NCBI RefSeq assembly: GCF_010119225.1
Contig: NZ_WNKF01000010.1
Location: 62,001-126,000, forward strand
DNA length: 64,000 bases
DNA from: Cyclobacterium roseum
GTDB taxonomy: Bacteria > Bacteroidota > Bacteroidia > Cytophagales > Cyclobacteriaceae
Direction: 5' to 3'
Shown here: piece after piece, positions 16,386 through 25,896 of the stretch
How positions within the stretch are numbered: the stretch's first letter is position 1
Layout of the letters: every line of letters starts with the position of its first letter
The notes under the pieces: generated by a model
What the model saw: only the letters and a program-made list of their open reading frames with translations
The model's database searches: none
Told to the model about the DNA's origin: nothing
Translations under genes and position numbers: made by a program

Positions 16386-18311
16386 TTAATCAAAGAAATA
16401 CCAACTAATCCCCAAATCCAGCATGTTTTTTAATCCGGTATACCCGGGGGTGACAAAGTACCCGTCGTTTTCCATAAAACCGGCATTCAGGTGATTGTAC
16501 CGAAATAACACCCGCGTGCGGTTGATCCGGAAATTAAGAAAGGCATCGGCCACCGGGTAGGCATACACATTGAAGTCGTCCTGTAGGTAGAACTGCTGAG
16601 TGGCTGGCATGTAAGCCGGAGCAAGGTTATCCGACCGGTACCTTCCTTCCAGTCCAATTTGCACAAAAATATTTTCGTCAAATAAAGGGCCGTCAAAGTA
16701 AATACGGGAATTGATAAACAATTCGGGGATTCTGAATTTATCTGCGGCTCCTCCCGTGATGAGCGTATAGCGGGCTTCGGATACCCAATGAAATCGTTTT
16801 CCAACGACAAAGTGGCTGTTTAATCCGGGGATAACCATAAATGCCTGAGAAGCTGCCTGCTCGGGTACCTGTTCTTCGTTATAAAACACATAGTTATTGA
16901 TCCTGTTTATGGTCAGGTTGGGTCTGAGTCTAATTTCGCCTACATTAACCTTGATTGTTCCCTGAATCTGATCCACTCCGGTATTGGAAAAGTCATTGTC
17001 CCAGCGGTAGTGATTGCCCCGGTATCTTTCCTGGGCCAGCGTAGGTTTGTACAGGGCCTTGGTATACCGGACATCCAGGTAGGGAGAGATAAACAAACCG
17101 GTGATCCGGTAGCCGTCGGGGATCAGGTACTCTCCTTCGGCTTCAAAAACCCAGTTTTCATTGATCTCCCCTCTTAAGGCACCCCCCAGGTATAACTCGG
17201 TAAAGGAGTTGTTGGAAGAAAAAAAGCGACTGGCCATTCTGCCGGTTCTGAATTTCAAATAGGCATTGTAATAAACAGGACCTAAATCCCCCTTAAATCC
17301 AATTTCATTTCTCCATTCCGAAAAATGATTGTGATTATTGGTCGTATCCCGTTTACTGAAGACCAGGCTGGTATCCGAGGAATTAAAGCGGTTTTCATTA
17401 AAAAAATCGGCATCTGATGTTCCCAGATTAGAAAAAAACGTCACTTCTTGTTTTTTCTTATCGAATACATGGTAGGCCTGCCAGCCTTTCAATATTTCGA
17501 ATTGTTGATAAAGATGGTATTCCTGCCGTAAATCCTTGGCTCTGGAATTTCGTAACCACACTTTGGAGTCCTCATAGGTAAAATAAAGGGAAGTCGTATC
17601 TACCTCTGGCGGAATGATCCCCCCCTGTTCGTTCACATTGTGCTCCATCCGGGTAAAATTAGCCAGCAACCTGTACTTGCCATTAGTAGAGGAGTAATTC
17701 GTGTGAATCTCATAGGAGTCGTTGACCACATTATTATCGTCCCTTCGGGTCGGATTGAGCGTTTTCCGTGCCCGGATCGTGCGGTAAGCGATGCCAACAT
17801 TCCAGTTCGGACGGATGTTTCGCACAAATTCCACATCCAGCTGGTTGCGATTGCCTCCACCGAAAAATGCAGCAATATGCGTGTGGGGTGACTTGGTGTC
17901 AAAATAACGGATGCTGTCCGAAGAATTATGGTAAAGATCGTATGCCGCAAACCCAGAAGTTCTTCCAATCTGTTGGGGCACATCGTAAAAAACCGGTCTG
18001 GCGGCAGTGCCCAGATTTCCCAGATCCTGGTATTTGTACCAGGTGTCGGCCACAGGTTCGTAATTGTGAAAACCCGTCAAAGAGGTATCCAGTTCGATTT
18101 TCTCAAACCGGTTGTTCCGGACAAATTTCTCATAGAAGTAAAGGGAAGTATTGGGGCCGTAGACCATTTTAGTAGAGTCGTCCAGCAATCCTCTCCTGGC
18201 CCCCTCTCCTTCCTCCTGATCTTGTTGCTGATCTTGTTGCTGGGAAAATGCCGCAGGAATCCAAGCCAACAAAGCGATCCAAATTGCCAAAAAATAACCT
18301 CTCTTACGCAT
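16386..18311 (-). CDS. Putative porin, Bacteroidetes type
   Basis: 641 residues from ATG 18311, which overlaps the last 8 bases of lpxK. A signal peptide (about 1-23, ending AAFSQ) is followed by a short Gln/Asp/Glu-rich linker (QQQDQQQDQEEGEG) and then a long series of alternating beta strands with many aromatic girdle residues, finishing in LGISWYFFD. This matches the putative porin family found in Bacteroidota. Substrate and selectivity unknown. The position between lpxK and miaE has no obvious logic beyond co-expression with lipid A synthesis. Confidence 0.75.
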   Translation of the reverse strand: MRKRGYFLAIWIALLAWIPAAFSQQQDQQQDQEEGEGARRGLLDDSTKMVYGPNTSLYFYEKFVRNNRFEKIELDTSLTGFHNYEPVADTWYKYQDLGNLGTAARPVFYDVPQQIGRTSGFAAYDLYHNSSDSIRYFDTKSPHTHIAAFFGGGNRNQLDVEFVRNIRPNWNVGIAYRTIRARKTLNPTRRDDNNVVNDSYEIHTNYSSTNGKYRLLANFTRMEHNVNEQGGIIPPEVDTTSLYFTYEDSKVWLRNSRAKDLRQEYHLYQQFEILKGWQAYHVFDKKKQEVTFFSNLGTSDADFFNENRFNSSDTSLVFSKRDTTNNHNHFSEWRNEIGFKGDLGPVYYNAYLKFRTGRMASRFFSSNNSFTELYLGGALRGEINENWVFEAEGEYLIPDGYRITGLFISPYLDVRYTKALYKPTLAQERYRGNHYRWDNDFSNTGVDQIQGTIKVNVGEIRLRPNLTINRINNYVFYNEEQVPEQAASQAFMVIPGLNSHFVVGKRFHWVSEARYTLITGGAADKFRIPELFINSRIYFDGPLFDENIFVQIGLEGRYRSDNLAPAYMPATQQFYLQDDFNVYAYPVADAFLNFRINRTRVLFRYNHLNAGFMENDGYFVTPGYTGLKNMLDLGISWYFFD

Positions 18312-19371
18312 CACCACCAAATTGTTTTTCTTTTATCAAATGGGCTACCTGATGTATTAATTGTTCCGCATCCTGCGGGTCCATCCGCACCTCTACAGGC
18401 ATGACAAAGATAGGGAGTTCATCGATTACCGGCTCAAATTTTCTGTTCTTCAATTTTACCGCATCTTTTTCGGTAGTCAAAATAGCAGGATGGTATTTTT
18501 GGTATTTATCGTAAACAGCCCGGATACCCTCCAGGTCTTTTAAGCGATACCGGTGGTGATCTGGAAACGACATCACTTCCAATACGCTGTGGTTTTTGGA
18601 AAGTTCTTCCACCAGGGGATTGGGGTCAACGATACCAGTTAATACAATCAGATTTTTTGGTAATTCCGCCAGCTTCGAGGTCAGGGGGTAAGCCTTACCG
18701 TAAGTCAAACCAGCAAAATAAATGGGCACTTCCGCTCGCGTAAATTCACGCAAGCTGGAAACGTATCTTTCCATTTGTTCTGGAGATACCGGTAAGGGAC
18801 ATTTGGTGACCACTACCACATCTGCCCGTACCGCGTTCGCAGGGCTTTCCCTGAGCCTTCCCAGGGGCATCAAACGGTCGGAAAAAAAAGGCTCGGAATA
18901 GGTAGTAAGCAAAATCCGCAGGTCTGGTTCCAGGTAGCGATGCTGGTAGGCATCGTCCAACAAAATAGCTTGAATATCTCCACCTGTAGCCAGGATCATG
19001 GGTATGGCCAGGATCCGCTCCTCCCCTACGGCTACTTTTACGTTCTCCTTAAATTTGGAATAAATCTGCAAGGGCTCGTCTCCAATCGCTTCAGGGCCGG
19101 TGCTATCATCCGCCAAAATAAATCCACGGGTTTTTCGTCCATAACCCCGGCTTAGGACCGCCAGTCGGTGATGGGAGGAAAGGTGGCGGAGTAGAAATTC
19201 AACGAAAGGAGTCTTGCCTGTACCGCCTACGGCCAGGTTCCCTACCACCAGCGTGGGGACTTCAAAAACCTGACTTTTTTTTATCCCCAGATCAAACAGC
19301 CTGTTTCTGAATGCGGTAGCCGCCCCATAGATGCAGGCAAAGGGATACAGCAATAATTCAGAAAAGCGCAT
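18304..19371 (-). CDS. lpxK: Tetraacyldisaccharide 4'-kinase
   Basis: Adds the 4'-phosphate to the lipid A disaccharide precursor at the inner membrane. 355 residues: N-terminal membrane-associated helix (LLLYPFACIYGAATAFRNRL), Walker A in VGNLAVGGTGKTPFVEFLL (about 42-60), SRGYGRKTRG, the LLDDAYQHR motif with the catalytic Asp region (about 138-146), and TTEKDAVKL near the end. Its stop codon lies inside the start of the putative porin gene. Divergent from the Nif3-like gene; both promoters must be in the 44-base gap. Confidence 0.92.
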   Translation of the reverse strand: MRFSELLLYPFACIYGAATAFRNRLFDLGIKKSQVFEVPTLVVGNLAVGGTGKTPFVEFLLRHLSSHHRLAVLSRGYGRKTRGFILADDSTGPEAIGDEPLQIYSKFKENVKVAVGEERILAIPMILATGGDIQAILLDDAYQHRYLEPDLRILLTTYSEPFFSDRLMPLGRLRESPANAVRADVVVVTKCPLPVSPEQMERYVSSLREFTRAEVPIYFAGLTYGKAYPLTSKLAELPKNLIVLTGIVDPNPLVEELSKNHSVLEVMSFPDHHRYRLKDLEGIRAVYDKYQKYHPAILTTEKDAVKLKNRKFEPVIDELPIFVMPVEVRMDPQDAEQLIHQVAHLIKEKQFGGDA

Positions 19372-19415
19372 TGTGGATTTTTTTGTAATTTTGATTGAAA
19401 AACAAAAGCAAATAT

Positions 19416-20516
19416 ATGGTTTATTTGATTAAGCATGTCATATCTCATTTGGAATCCATTGCTCCGCCGGTTTATCAGGAAAATTACGACAATTCCGGAC
19501 TGATTACCGGTGACCGGGATGCCGAAGTGTCGGGGATTTTGTGTAGCCTGGACGTAACCGAAGCAGTGGTAGCGGAAGCCATAGCGAAAGGTTGCAATCT
19601 CATCGTGGCGCATCACCCTATTGTTTTCAAGGGATTAAAAACACTTACCGGCAAAAACTACGTAGAGCGAACGGTTATACTGGCCATTAAAAATGACATT
19701 GCCATTTACGCCATCCATACCAACCTGGATGCGGTTTATCAGGGCGTAAATCAAAAAATAGCCCAAAAAATCGGGTTGCAGCAAACACGAATCTTAGCCC
19801 CAAAAAAGGGCATCTTGACTAAACTCACGACCTTCATTCCGAAAGAAAACGCAGATGAGGTCCTAAATGCCCTGTACCAGGCCGGAGCGGGGACAATCGG
19901 GGAATATGCCCATTGTAGTTTTCAAATCCAGGGAAAAGGTACGTTTTTGCCGCTAGATGGTGCTGACCCTCACCTGGGAGTCCGGGGAGAAGCGGCAAGC
20001 GTGGATGAGGTTCGGGTAGAGCTCATGTTTCCGGAATATCTCCGGACGGGTATCATTCGTGCTCTAAAGGAAGCCCACCCCTACGAGGAGGTGGCTTATT
20101 ACCTCCAATCCCTCGAAAATGAGCACCAGGAGGTAGGTTCTGGAATGGTAGGCATGCTTCCCGAACCTATGGACGGAAAGTCTTTCTTACTACACCTAAA
20201 AGCGGCAATGGGGCTGGAAATTCTTAAACATACTGCCATTTTAGATAAAAAAGTGCAGCGGATAGCCATTTGCGGAGGGGCAGGAATATTTCTGCTGGGA
20301 TCTGCCATGAAAACAGGTGCTGACGTATTTATCACGGCTGATATTAAGTACCACGAATTTTTCGACGCCGACCAAAAGCTTCTCCTGGTGGATATCGGAC
20401 ATTACGAAAGTGAAATTTACACAAAAGAACTATTAAAAGATTTATTGTCGCAAAAATTTAGTAATATTGCAACCTATTTGACAAATTTAGTTACCAATCC
20501 GATAAGTTACCTTTAG
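19416..20516 (+). CDS. Nif3-like dinuclear metal-centre protein
   Basis: 366 residues (ATG 19416; a TTG at 19395 is in frame but less likely). Long form of the Nif3/YbgI family: metal-binding N-terminal part with IVAHHPIVFKG, a middle PII/CutA-like insertion (about 125-230, with EVLNALYQAGAGTIG), and a C-terminal part with GDVFITADIKYHEFFDA-like residues and DIGHYESE. Hexameric with two metals in known structures; sometimes called GTP cyclohydrolase 1 type 2 but without firm activity. Usually paired with the C4 zinc-ribbon gene, as here (3 bases apart), an old and conserved arrangement. Confidence 0.88.
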   Translation: MVYLIKHVISHLESIAPPVYQENYDNSGLITGDRDAEVSGILCSLDVTEAVVAEAIAKGCNLIVAHHPIVFKGLKTLTGKNYVERTVILAIKNDIAIYAIHTNLDAVYQGVNQKIAQKIGLQQTRILAPKKGILTKLTTFIPKENADEVLNALYQAGAGTIGEYAHCSFQIQGKGTFLPLDGADPHLGVRGEAASVDEVRVELMFPEYLRTGIIRALKEAHPYEEVAYYLQSLENEHQEVGSGMVGMLPEPMDGKSFLLHLKAAMGLEILKHTAILDKKVQRIAICGGAGIFLLGSAMKTGADVFITADIKYHEFFDADQKLLLVDIGHYESEIYTKELLKDLLSQKFSNIATYLTNLVTNPISYL

Positions 20517-20519
20517 TAC

Positions 20520-21287
20520 ATGGAAAGTCCAGTCGCACAAAAACTAGAAGCCATCCTCAATCTTCAGAATATTGATTCCCGTCTAGATGCCATTTTTAAG
20601 GTCAGGGGGGCCCTTCCGGAGGAAGTCCAGGACTTAGAAGATGAAATTGTAGGCTACGAAACCCGACTGAACAAATTCAATACCGATATTGAAGCGAAGG
20701 AGGCCGAGATTAAGAAGAATAAAGATGCCATTAAGGAATCTGAGAAGCTGATCAAAAAGTACCAGGAACAGCAGATGAACGTGCGAAATAATCGGGAGTA
20801 CGATGCCATCACCAAAGAATTGGAACTGCAGGATCTGGAAATTCAAGTATCTAAAAAGAAAATCGCAGAAGCTCAGGTACGAATAGAAGAAAAGCAGCAA
20901 GATATTGCAGATCTGAAAGAAATCCTTGACGATCGGCAAAACGACCTGGATCAAAAGAAGGGGGAATTAGATACCATCGTAGCAGAAAGCGAATCCGACG
21001 AAAAGAAGCTTAAAACCGAACGGGAAAAAGCCGCCAAGAAAGTGGAAGATCGCCTCATCAAATCGTATGATAAAATCCGAAACAACGCTAAGAATGGATT
21101 GGCTGTAGTTTTGGTAAAACGAGGGGCCTGCGGTGGCTGTTTCAATATCGTTCCTCCACAAAGGCAAGCCGAAATTCGCGAACGGAAAAAAATTATCGTC
21201 TGCGAACACTGTGGCCGAATTCTGGCAGGAGTGGAAGATGAAATCGTAGAAGAACCAACTCCAAAAAGAAAGCGAAGCAAAGCTTAA
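20520..21287 (+). CDS. Coiled-coil C4 zinc-ribbon protein
   Basis: 255 residues. About residues 1-175 form a long antiparallel coiled coil, very rich in Lys, Glu and Gln; the C-terminus holds a zinc ribbon with CGGC and CEHC pairs (about 203 and 227). Same architecture as chlamydial CT398, for which contacts with sigma-54 and the type III secretion system are reported; a role here is unknown. Directly behind the Nif3-like gene and followed by a good terminator, so they form a two-gene operon. Confidence 0.82.
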   Translation: MESPVAQKLEAILNLQNIDSRLDAIFKVRGALPEEVQDLEDEIVGYETRLNKFNTDIEAKEAEIKKNKDAIKESEKLIKKYQEQQMNVRNNREYDAITKELELQDLEIQVSKKKIAEAQVRIEEKQQDIADLKEILDDRQNDLDQKKGELDTIVAESESDEKKLKTEREKAAKKVEDRLIKSYDKIRNNAKNGLAVVLVKRGACGGCFNIVPPQRQAEIRERKKIIVCEHCGRILAGVEDEIVEEPTPKRKRSKA

Positions 21288-21302
21288 AATTTCCTAAATA
21301 CC

Positions 21303-21334
21303 AAAACCGGACATGCTCCGGTTTTTTCTTTTTT
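21303..21334 (+). terminator. Terminator of the nif3-zinc-ribbon operon
   Basis: Arms 21303-21311 and 21317-21325 (AAAACCGGA with TCCGGTTTT) around a 5-base loop, continued by a T-rich run. 15 bases after the zinc-ribbon stop. Confidence 0.85.
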
Positions 21335-21392
21335 GGTTAGATCCAAAAACTTTTGTTGTTTCGTATATGTTTATTCCATATATTTCCAAACA

Positions 21393-21803
21393 ATGAAACA
21401 GCTGATCTACACCCTATTATTCGTTTGCCTTACGCATCTCTCAATCGCCAAGGAGGGTCCCCAAAAAACCTTTTTGATTATTTTTGATGAGGCCGAGCTG
21501 GAATTGTATCAATCCAGTGCCCAAAAGATGGAATTGAGTTTTCTGGATGCCTTTAAAACCAAGGTATACGTGGGAAATTCAGAACACGCTTTGTTTGTTA
21601 CCGTTCCCTTTTCGGATTGGACCGTTTGCGAGATGGGAAAATCGCTCGTTCGCCTATCTGACAAAAGCGAAATTCCGCTGGAATCCATTGCGTTCCGCAT
21701 CATCGACATGAATGAGTGTCAGGAAAATTTTCAGGCCCTGCTTTCCGAATCCAAGGACCAGGGATCACAAAAAAAAGTGGCAACCATCAAACTCAGCTTA
21801 TAG
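21393..21803 (+). CDS. Secreted protein, unknown function
   Basis: 136 residues from ATG 21393, chosen because it begins with a signal peptide (about 1-19, ending SIAKE). The rest is a small alpha/beta-like sequence with one Cys pair (residues near 92 and 116) and no motif I recognise. Its 3' end overlaps the histidine-phosphatase gene on the other strand by 11 bases. Upstream in-frame codons from 21333 would place the signal peptide inside the protein and cross the preceding terminator. Confidence 0.65.
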   Translation: MKQLIYTLLFVCLTHLSIAKEGPQKTFLIIFDEAELELYQSSAQKMELSFLDAFKTKVYVGNSEHALFVTVPFSDWTVCEMGKSLVRLSDKSEIPLESIAFRIIDMNECQENFQALLSESKDQGSQKKVATIKLSL

Positions 21804-22422
21804 GGGCTGTCTTTTTTAATGGGGAAGGGTGGTATTTATCCAAGGTCAGGCTTCCATCTTCCTCCACATGCAATTCGTAGCAGCATAGATTTTCGTGCCT
21901 GAATACATCCATATACCTAAGATCATAGCCCAACAACAGTGTCATTAAGATTCGAATGGCTCTACCGTGCATGCAGATCAGCAGGTTATTTCCCCCTGTC
22001 GACAGAATGTGATCCATGGCCCGTTTTAATCGCTGCACCACGTCAATGGGCGACTCCCCACCGCCTATTTTATGTTCCAGCTCCCCGGCGGACCATTTCG
22101 CAAGCATGTTGAGGTAATATTGGTTTTCGTCATGATCCATAGGAAGCCCTTCGTAATCTCCCCAAGAGATCTCATTCAGATCGGAAAGTTCCTCCTGATA
22201 CATATCCGGAGTCAAAAACTTTTCAATGGACTGCCTGGTTCGTATCAGGGAGGAGTAAAAAACCCGGTCAAACGGAATATGCTTGAAATTTTGAAAGAAT
22301 AGTTCCGCTTGCTTTCTCCCCGTTTCGTTTATCGGGGCGTCTATTCCACTTCCCTGTACCACCCCTTTGAGGTTGAAATCTGTCTGTCCGTGGCGCACCA
22401 CGTAAATTTTTTTACTGCTCAA
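21793..22422 (-). CDS. Histidine phosphatase family protein
   Basis: 209 residues, branch 1 of the phosphoglycerate mutase-like superfamily. Catalytic VVRHGQTDFN with His10 or so, the SSLIRTRQS arginine motif, EISWGDYEGL with the acid, and the second catalytic His in LLICMHGRAIRIL. Residues suggest a small-molecule phosphatase (cobC, PhoE or GpmB type) rather than a cofactor-dependent mutase; substrate unknown. Divergent from the men cluster, convergent with the secreted protein. Confidence 0.85.
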   Translation of the reverse strand: MSSKKIYVVRHGQTDFNLKGVVQGSGIDAPINETGRKQAELFFQNFKHIPFDRVFYSSLIRTRQSIEKFLTPDMYQEELSDLNEISWGDYEGLPMDHDENQYYLNMLAKWSAGELEHKIGGGESPIDVVQRLKRAMDHILSTGGNNLLICMHGRAIRILMTLLLGYDLRYMDVFRHENLCCYELHVEEDGSLTLDKYHPSPLKKTAPIS

Positions 22423-22429
22423 GATTCTC

Positions 22430-22437
22430 TATTTTTG
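22430..22437 (+). promoter_or_regulatory. Candidate -7 element of the menaquinone cluster
   Basis: TATTTTTG fits TAnnTTTG, 38 bases before the menI ATG. The -33 part is not clear. Confidence 0.35.
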
Positions 22438-22475
22438 AATTTGGATTCAAAGAAAAAAATTTTATCCCATAAAAC

Positions 22476-22895
22476 ATGCTATTTAAGAAAAAACCCGACC
22501 TGGATTTTTTAAATCAGATGGGAAAAGGCAACCTGATCGGATTTCTGGGCATCCGCTACACGGCCGCTGGCGAGGATTACCTGGAAGCAGAAATGCCGGT
22601 GGAAGCCAAAACCAAACAGCCATTTGGCCTGTTACATGGAGGAGCAAACGTGGTATTAGCCGAAAGCCTGGGATCAGTAGCGGCCTTGCTAACCCTGGAT
22701 GAAGAAGGTGCTTATCCTGTAGGACTCGAAATTAATGCTAACCACCTAAAATCTGTAAAAGAAGGCAAGGTTACAGGAAGGGTGTCTCCCCTGCACATTG
22801 GCAAAAGGACACAGGTATGGGAAATAAAAATTAACGATCAGGAGGGAAACCTGACCTGTATCAGCCGGATCACCCTGGCTATTATCCGAAAGTAA
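22476..22895 (+). CDS. menI: Hotdog thioesterase, likely 1,4-dihydroxy-2-naphthoyl-CoA hydrolase
   Basis: 139 residues, PaaI/4HBT-II type hotdog fold. The family motif PFGLLHGGANVVLAES carries the active-site region (acid in LAES). Close relatives release DHNA from DHNA-CoA, the step between MenB and MenA. The assignment rests on position: it begins a tight run with isochorismate synthase (5 bases) and MenD, both menaquinone enzymes. A general acyl-CoA thioesterase is the alternative. Confidence 0.75.
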   Translation: MLFKKKPDLDFLNQMGKGNLIGFLGIRYTAAGEDYLEAEMPVEAKTKQPFGLLHGGANVVLAESLGSVAALLTLDEEGAYPVGLEINANHLKSVKEGKVTGRVSPLHIGKRTQVWEIKINDQEGNLTCISRITLAIIRK

Positions 22896-22900
22896 ATCCG

Positions 22901-24106
22901 ATGGATACACAAAACATTGCAAAAAATACCACCCGGGAGCTGTTCCTGGAATCCTTTATGGCGGAAGCCTTTCGCGAAGGATGTCCGTTCGCTGTGTGGA
23001 AAAAACCAGGCCAGCCACTGGTGGAGATGATTATGGATAAGGATCCACAAGCCTATTCCCGTCCAAACCTGGACCTGGACGAATTGCCGGGGGGCTTTAT
23101 GATACACCCGTTCCAGAATTCTGAAATCCATGATCAAGTATACGTAAAAGCCTCTCGCTACGAACGGTTTATGCTGGGAGAAGCATCCCCCGCCGCCGAA
23201 GAGGAGTGGAATTCCAATGAATCGATACTGGAGGGATCCGCTACTATTGTTAGAAATAAAATTGCCTCTCTCCCGGAAGCACCCAACAGTACCCCTTCCA
23301 ACAAAGAAAACTTCCTGGCTACCGTCGCAAAGGCCATTGATCGTATTCAATCGGGAGGATTCTACAAAGTGGTGCCCGCCCGCTTAAAAAAACGACAACT
23401 CCCCCCGGATTTTGACTTGGCCCGGGTATTTCTGGAATTATGCGAAGCCTATCCCAGCGCCTTTGTCAATTGTTTTTATAGTGAAACCAGTGGATGCTGG
23501 ATCGGTGCCAGTCCTGAGACCCTTATCCGAACCAAGGGCGATCTTTTCTACACCATGGCCCTGGCAGGCACCCAGAAAGCGCAGGGAGATAACCCCTTAA
23601 AAAACGCCGCCTGGACGCAGAAGGAAATCGAAGAACAAGCCCTGGTAAGTCGTTACATTGTCAACTGCTTTAAAAAAATCCGGCTTCGGGAATACCAGGA
23701 ACTGGGGCCTAAAACCTCCGTAGCGGGTGGTTTACTTCATTTAAAATCCGAATTCCTGGTGGATATGAAGGCAACCAACTTCCCCCAACTCGGATCGGTC
23801 ATGTTGGAGTTATTACACCCTACTTCTGCCGTTTGTGGCATGCCAAAGGAAGATGCCCTGGCTTTTCTTAAAGCGGAAGAGGGTTTTGACCGCTCTTATT
23901 TTTCCGGGTTCATTGGCCCCGTAAATCTAAATGGGGAAACCAGTCTTTTCGTGAACCTTCGCTGCGCCAAATTGGAAAACAACCAGGCACTTCTTTATGC
24001 CGGTGCAGGGATTACGGAAGATTCCGTCCCGGAAAAGGAATGGGAGGAGACCGAGCTAAAATGTGACATTATCGGAAAATTCATCCAAACCACCAAGCCC
24101 CATTGA
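22901..24106 (+). CDS. menF: Isochorismate synthase
   Basis: Converts chorismate to isochorismate, first step of menaquinone synthesis. 401 residues, chorismate-binding domain over about 145-390. Key motifs: GWIGASPETL-like (WIGASPETLI), TMALAGTQKA, LLHPTSAVCGMPK with the metal/substrate residues, and FDRSYFSGFIGPV, then YAGAGITEDSVPEKEWEET at the end. Shares an overlap of 4 bases with menD, whose TTG start lies in the stop region. Siderophore-type EntC is the alternative, excluded by the menD partner. Confidence 0.9.
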   Translation: MDTQNIAKNTTRELFLESFMAEAFREGCPFAVWKKPGQPLVEMIMDKDPQAYSRPNLDLDELPGGFMIHPFQNSEIHDQVYVKASRYERFMLGEASPAAEEEWNSNESILEGSATIVRNKIASLPEAPNSTPSNKENFLATVAKAIDRIQSGGFYKVVPARLKKRQLPPDFDLARVFLELCEAYPSAFVNCFYSETSGCWIGASPETLIRTKGDLFYTMALAGTQKAQGDNPLKNAAWTQKEIEEQALVSRYIVNCFKKIRLREYQELGPKTSVAGGLLHLKSEFLVDMKATNFPQLGSVMLELLHPTSAVCGMPKEDALAFLKAEEGFDRSYFSGFIGPVNLNGETSLFVNLRCAKLENNQALLYAGAGITEDSVPEKEWEETELKCDIIGKFIQTTKPH

Positions 24107-25809
24107 TACTTCCTCAATTAACTCATTTAGCCTCTATCTGTGCCAAAAGTGGTGTCACGCAGGCGGTATTATCGCCTGGTTCCAGATGTGCTCCGATTTC
24201 TCTGGCATTTATCCGTCACCCTGAAATCCACTGCCGGACCATACCTGACGAGCGATCGGCTGCCTTCATAGCGATGGGAATGGCCCAGCAACTTCAAAAA
24301 CCCGTGGTGTTGGTTTGCACCAGTGGTTCGGCTGCCTTAAATTACGCACCAGCCATCGCCGAAGCGTTTTACCAACAAATCCCATTACTGGTACTGACTG
24401 CAGACCGTCCGCCAGAATGGATCGACCAATGGGACGGCCAAACCATTCGGCAGGAAAACCTCTATGGGCAACATGTAAAAGAAAGCTTCACCTTTCCTGA
24501 CGAGGCACAGCTTCCCGACAAGTTATGGCATGCCAAACGCATCGTAAAAGAGGCCCTGGTCCTTTCCAAAAGTCTTCCCATGGGTCCGGTACACATAAAC
24601 ATTCCGGTGAGGGAGCCTTTCTACCCCTTGCCTGAGGAGAAGTATGCTTTTGAAGTGACCGACCTCGAACCGCCGCTGGAAATACAGACAGGCCTCAGCA
24701 CCTTTGGGGAGGAGGCCATACAGAAGATCCGGGCCCAATTGGTGAAATACCGGAAAATCCTACTTCTTCCTGGCCAGCAGCGGCCAAATCGGGCAATCAA
24801 AACCTTACTGGCTGATATTATTCGTAAACAACAGGCCGTCCTGGTGACGGATGTGATCAGTAACCAGGTACAGGAAGGTGCCATCATCCACCACGATTTT
24901 TTTATTAAGGACCCCGAAACCCAAAAAGAAATGGCTCCGGAACTTGTCATTAGTTTTGGGAAATCCATCCTATCAAAGGCAATGAAGCAGTTTCTGCGTA
25001 AGAGCCAGGCCACTCACTGGCACGTGCAACCCGCCGGTAGGGTACCGGATCCTTTTCAAAAACTGGGGCAGATCATCCGCGTGCATCCCGAATACTTCCT
25101 GGAGTATTTCTCAAACGAACAAGGACCGGCAGATCCCGTTTTTATTCAAAGCTGGAGTCAAAAAAACGAAGCCCTGCAAAACGGTATTCAGGGCCTGCTG
25201 GAGAAACAGGCTTTCGGGGAACTGCTGGCACTGAAACGGGTGTTAGCCAGACTGCCTCCCTTCGGGAAGGTACATTTGGCCAATAGCCTGGCCGTGCGGA
25301 ATGTGAATAGACTGGGCCTGCCGGAAAAAGACCTGGAGATTATCTGTAACCGGGGGACCAGCGGAATTGACGGCTCCTCAAGTACTGCGGTTGGCTGCAC
25401 CTTCACCACCAAAGAAAACGTCACCCTGATTACCGGTGACATGGCGTTTTTTTACGATAGAAATGCCTTCTGGCATCAGTACCAACTAACAAATTTGAGG
25501 GTGGTGCTCTTTAATAATCACGGAGGGGGTATCTTCCGAATGATCGAGGGGCCGGCCGAACAACCGGAGTTGGAAGAGTATTTTGAAACCCACCAGAAGC
25601 TTAGCGCAAAACACCTGGCGGCGGAAATGGGATTCGAATACCGGTTGGTCCGGGATACCGCTGCCTTGGAAGAATGCCTGGAAACCTTTTTCCAAAAATC
25701 ACTCCACCCAAAAATCGTAGAAATAGAAAGTAGCAGTGAAAGCAATACCCGTACCCTGAAAATGCTTCATGAATCCATACAAAAATTTCTGACCGATCGT
25801 AATTTGTGA
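24103..25809 (+). CDS. menD: 2-succinyl-5-enolpyruvyl-6-hydroxy-3-cyclohexene-1-carboxylate synthase
   Basis: ThDP-dependent enzyme joining 2-oxoglutarate-derived succinic semialdehyde to isochorismate. 568 residues. N-terminal Pyr domain with LSPGSRCAPISLAF and IPDERSAAFIAMGMA (Glu that activates ThDP), then CTSGSAALNYAPAIAEA; C-terminal PP domain with NRGTSGIDGSSSTAVG, LITGDMAFFYDRNAF (metal-binding GD) and LRVVLFNNHGGGIFRMI. The start is TTG 24103 in a TTGA overlap with the menF stop; no ATG is available near the conserved N-terminus. Translational coupling is likely. Confidence 0.93.
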   Translation: MILPQLTHLASICAKSGVTQAVLSPGSRCAPISLAFIRHPEIHCRTIPDERSAAFIAMGMAQQLQKPVVLVCTSGSAALNYAPAIAEAFYQQIPLLVLTADRPPEWIDQWDGQTIRQENLYGQHVKESFTFPDEAQLPDKLWHAKRIVKEALVLSKSLPMGPVHINIPVREPFYPLPEEKYAFEVTDLEPPLEIQTGLSTFGEEAIQKIRAQLVKYRKILLLPGQQRPNRAIKTLLADIIRKQQAVLVTDVISNQVQEGAIIHHDFFIKDPETQKEMAPELVISFGKSILSKAMKQFLRKSQATHWHVQPAGRVPDPFQKLGQIIRVHPEYFLEYFSNEQGPADPVFIQSWSQKNEALQNGIQGLLEKQAFGELLALKRVLARLPPFGKVHLANSLAVRNVNRLGLPEKDLEIICNRGTSGIDGSSSTAVGCTFTTKENVTLITGDMAFFYDRNAFWHQYQLTNLRVVLFNNHGGGIFRMIEGPAEQPELEEYFETHQKLSAKHLAAEMGFEYRLVRDTAALEECLETFFQKSLHPKIVEIESSSESNTRTLKMLHESIQKFLTDRNL

Positions 25810-25896
25810 ACAATTATTTTGAAAATTATTAGTTAGGTAATAAAATACAGGTTGTTTTTTTCTAAATTTAAACCACTGAATAAAATCTTCTGAATC

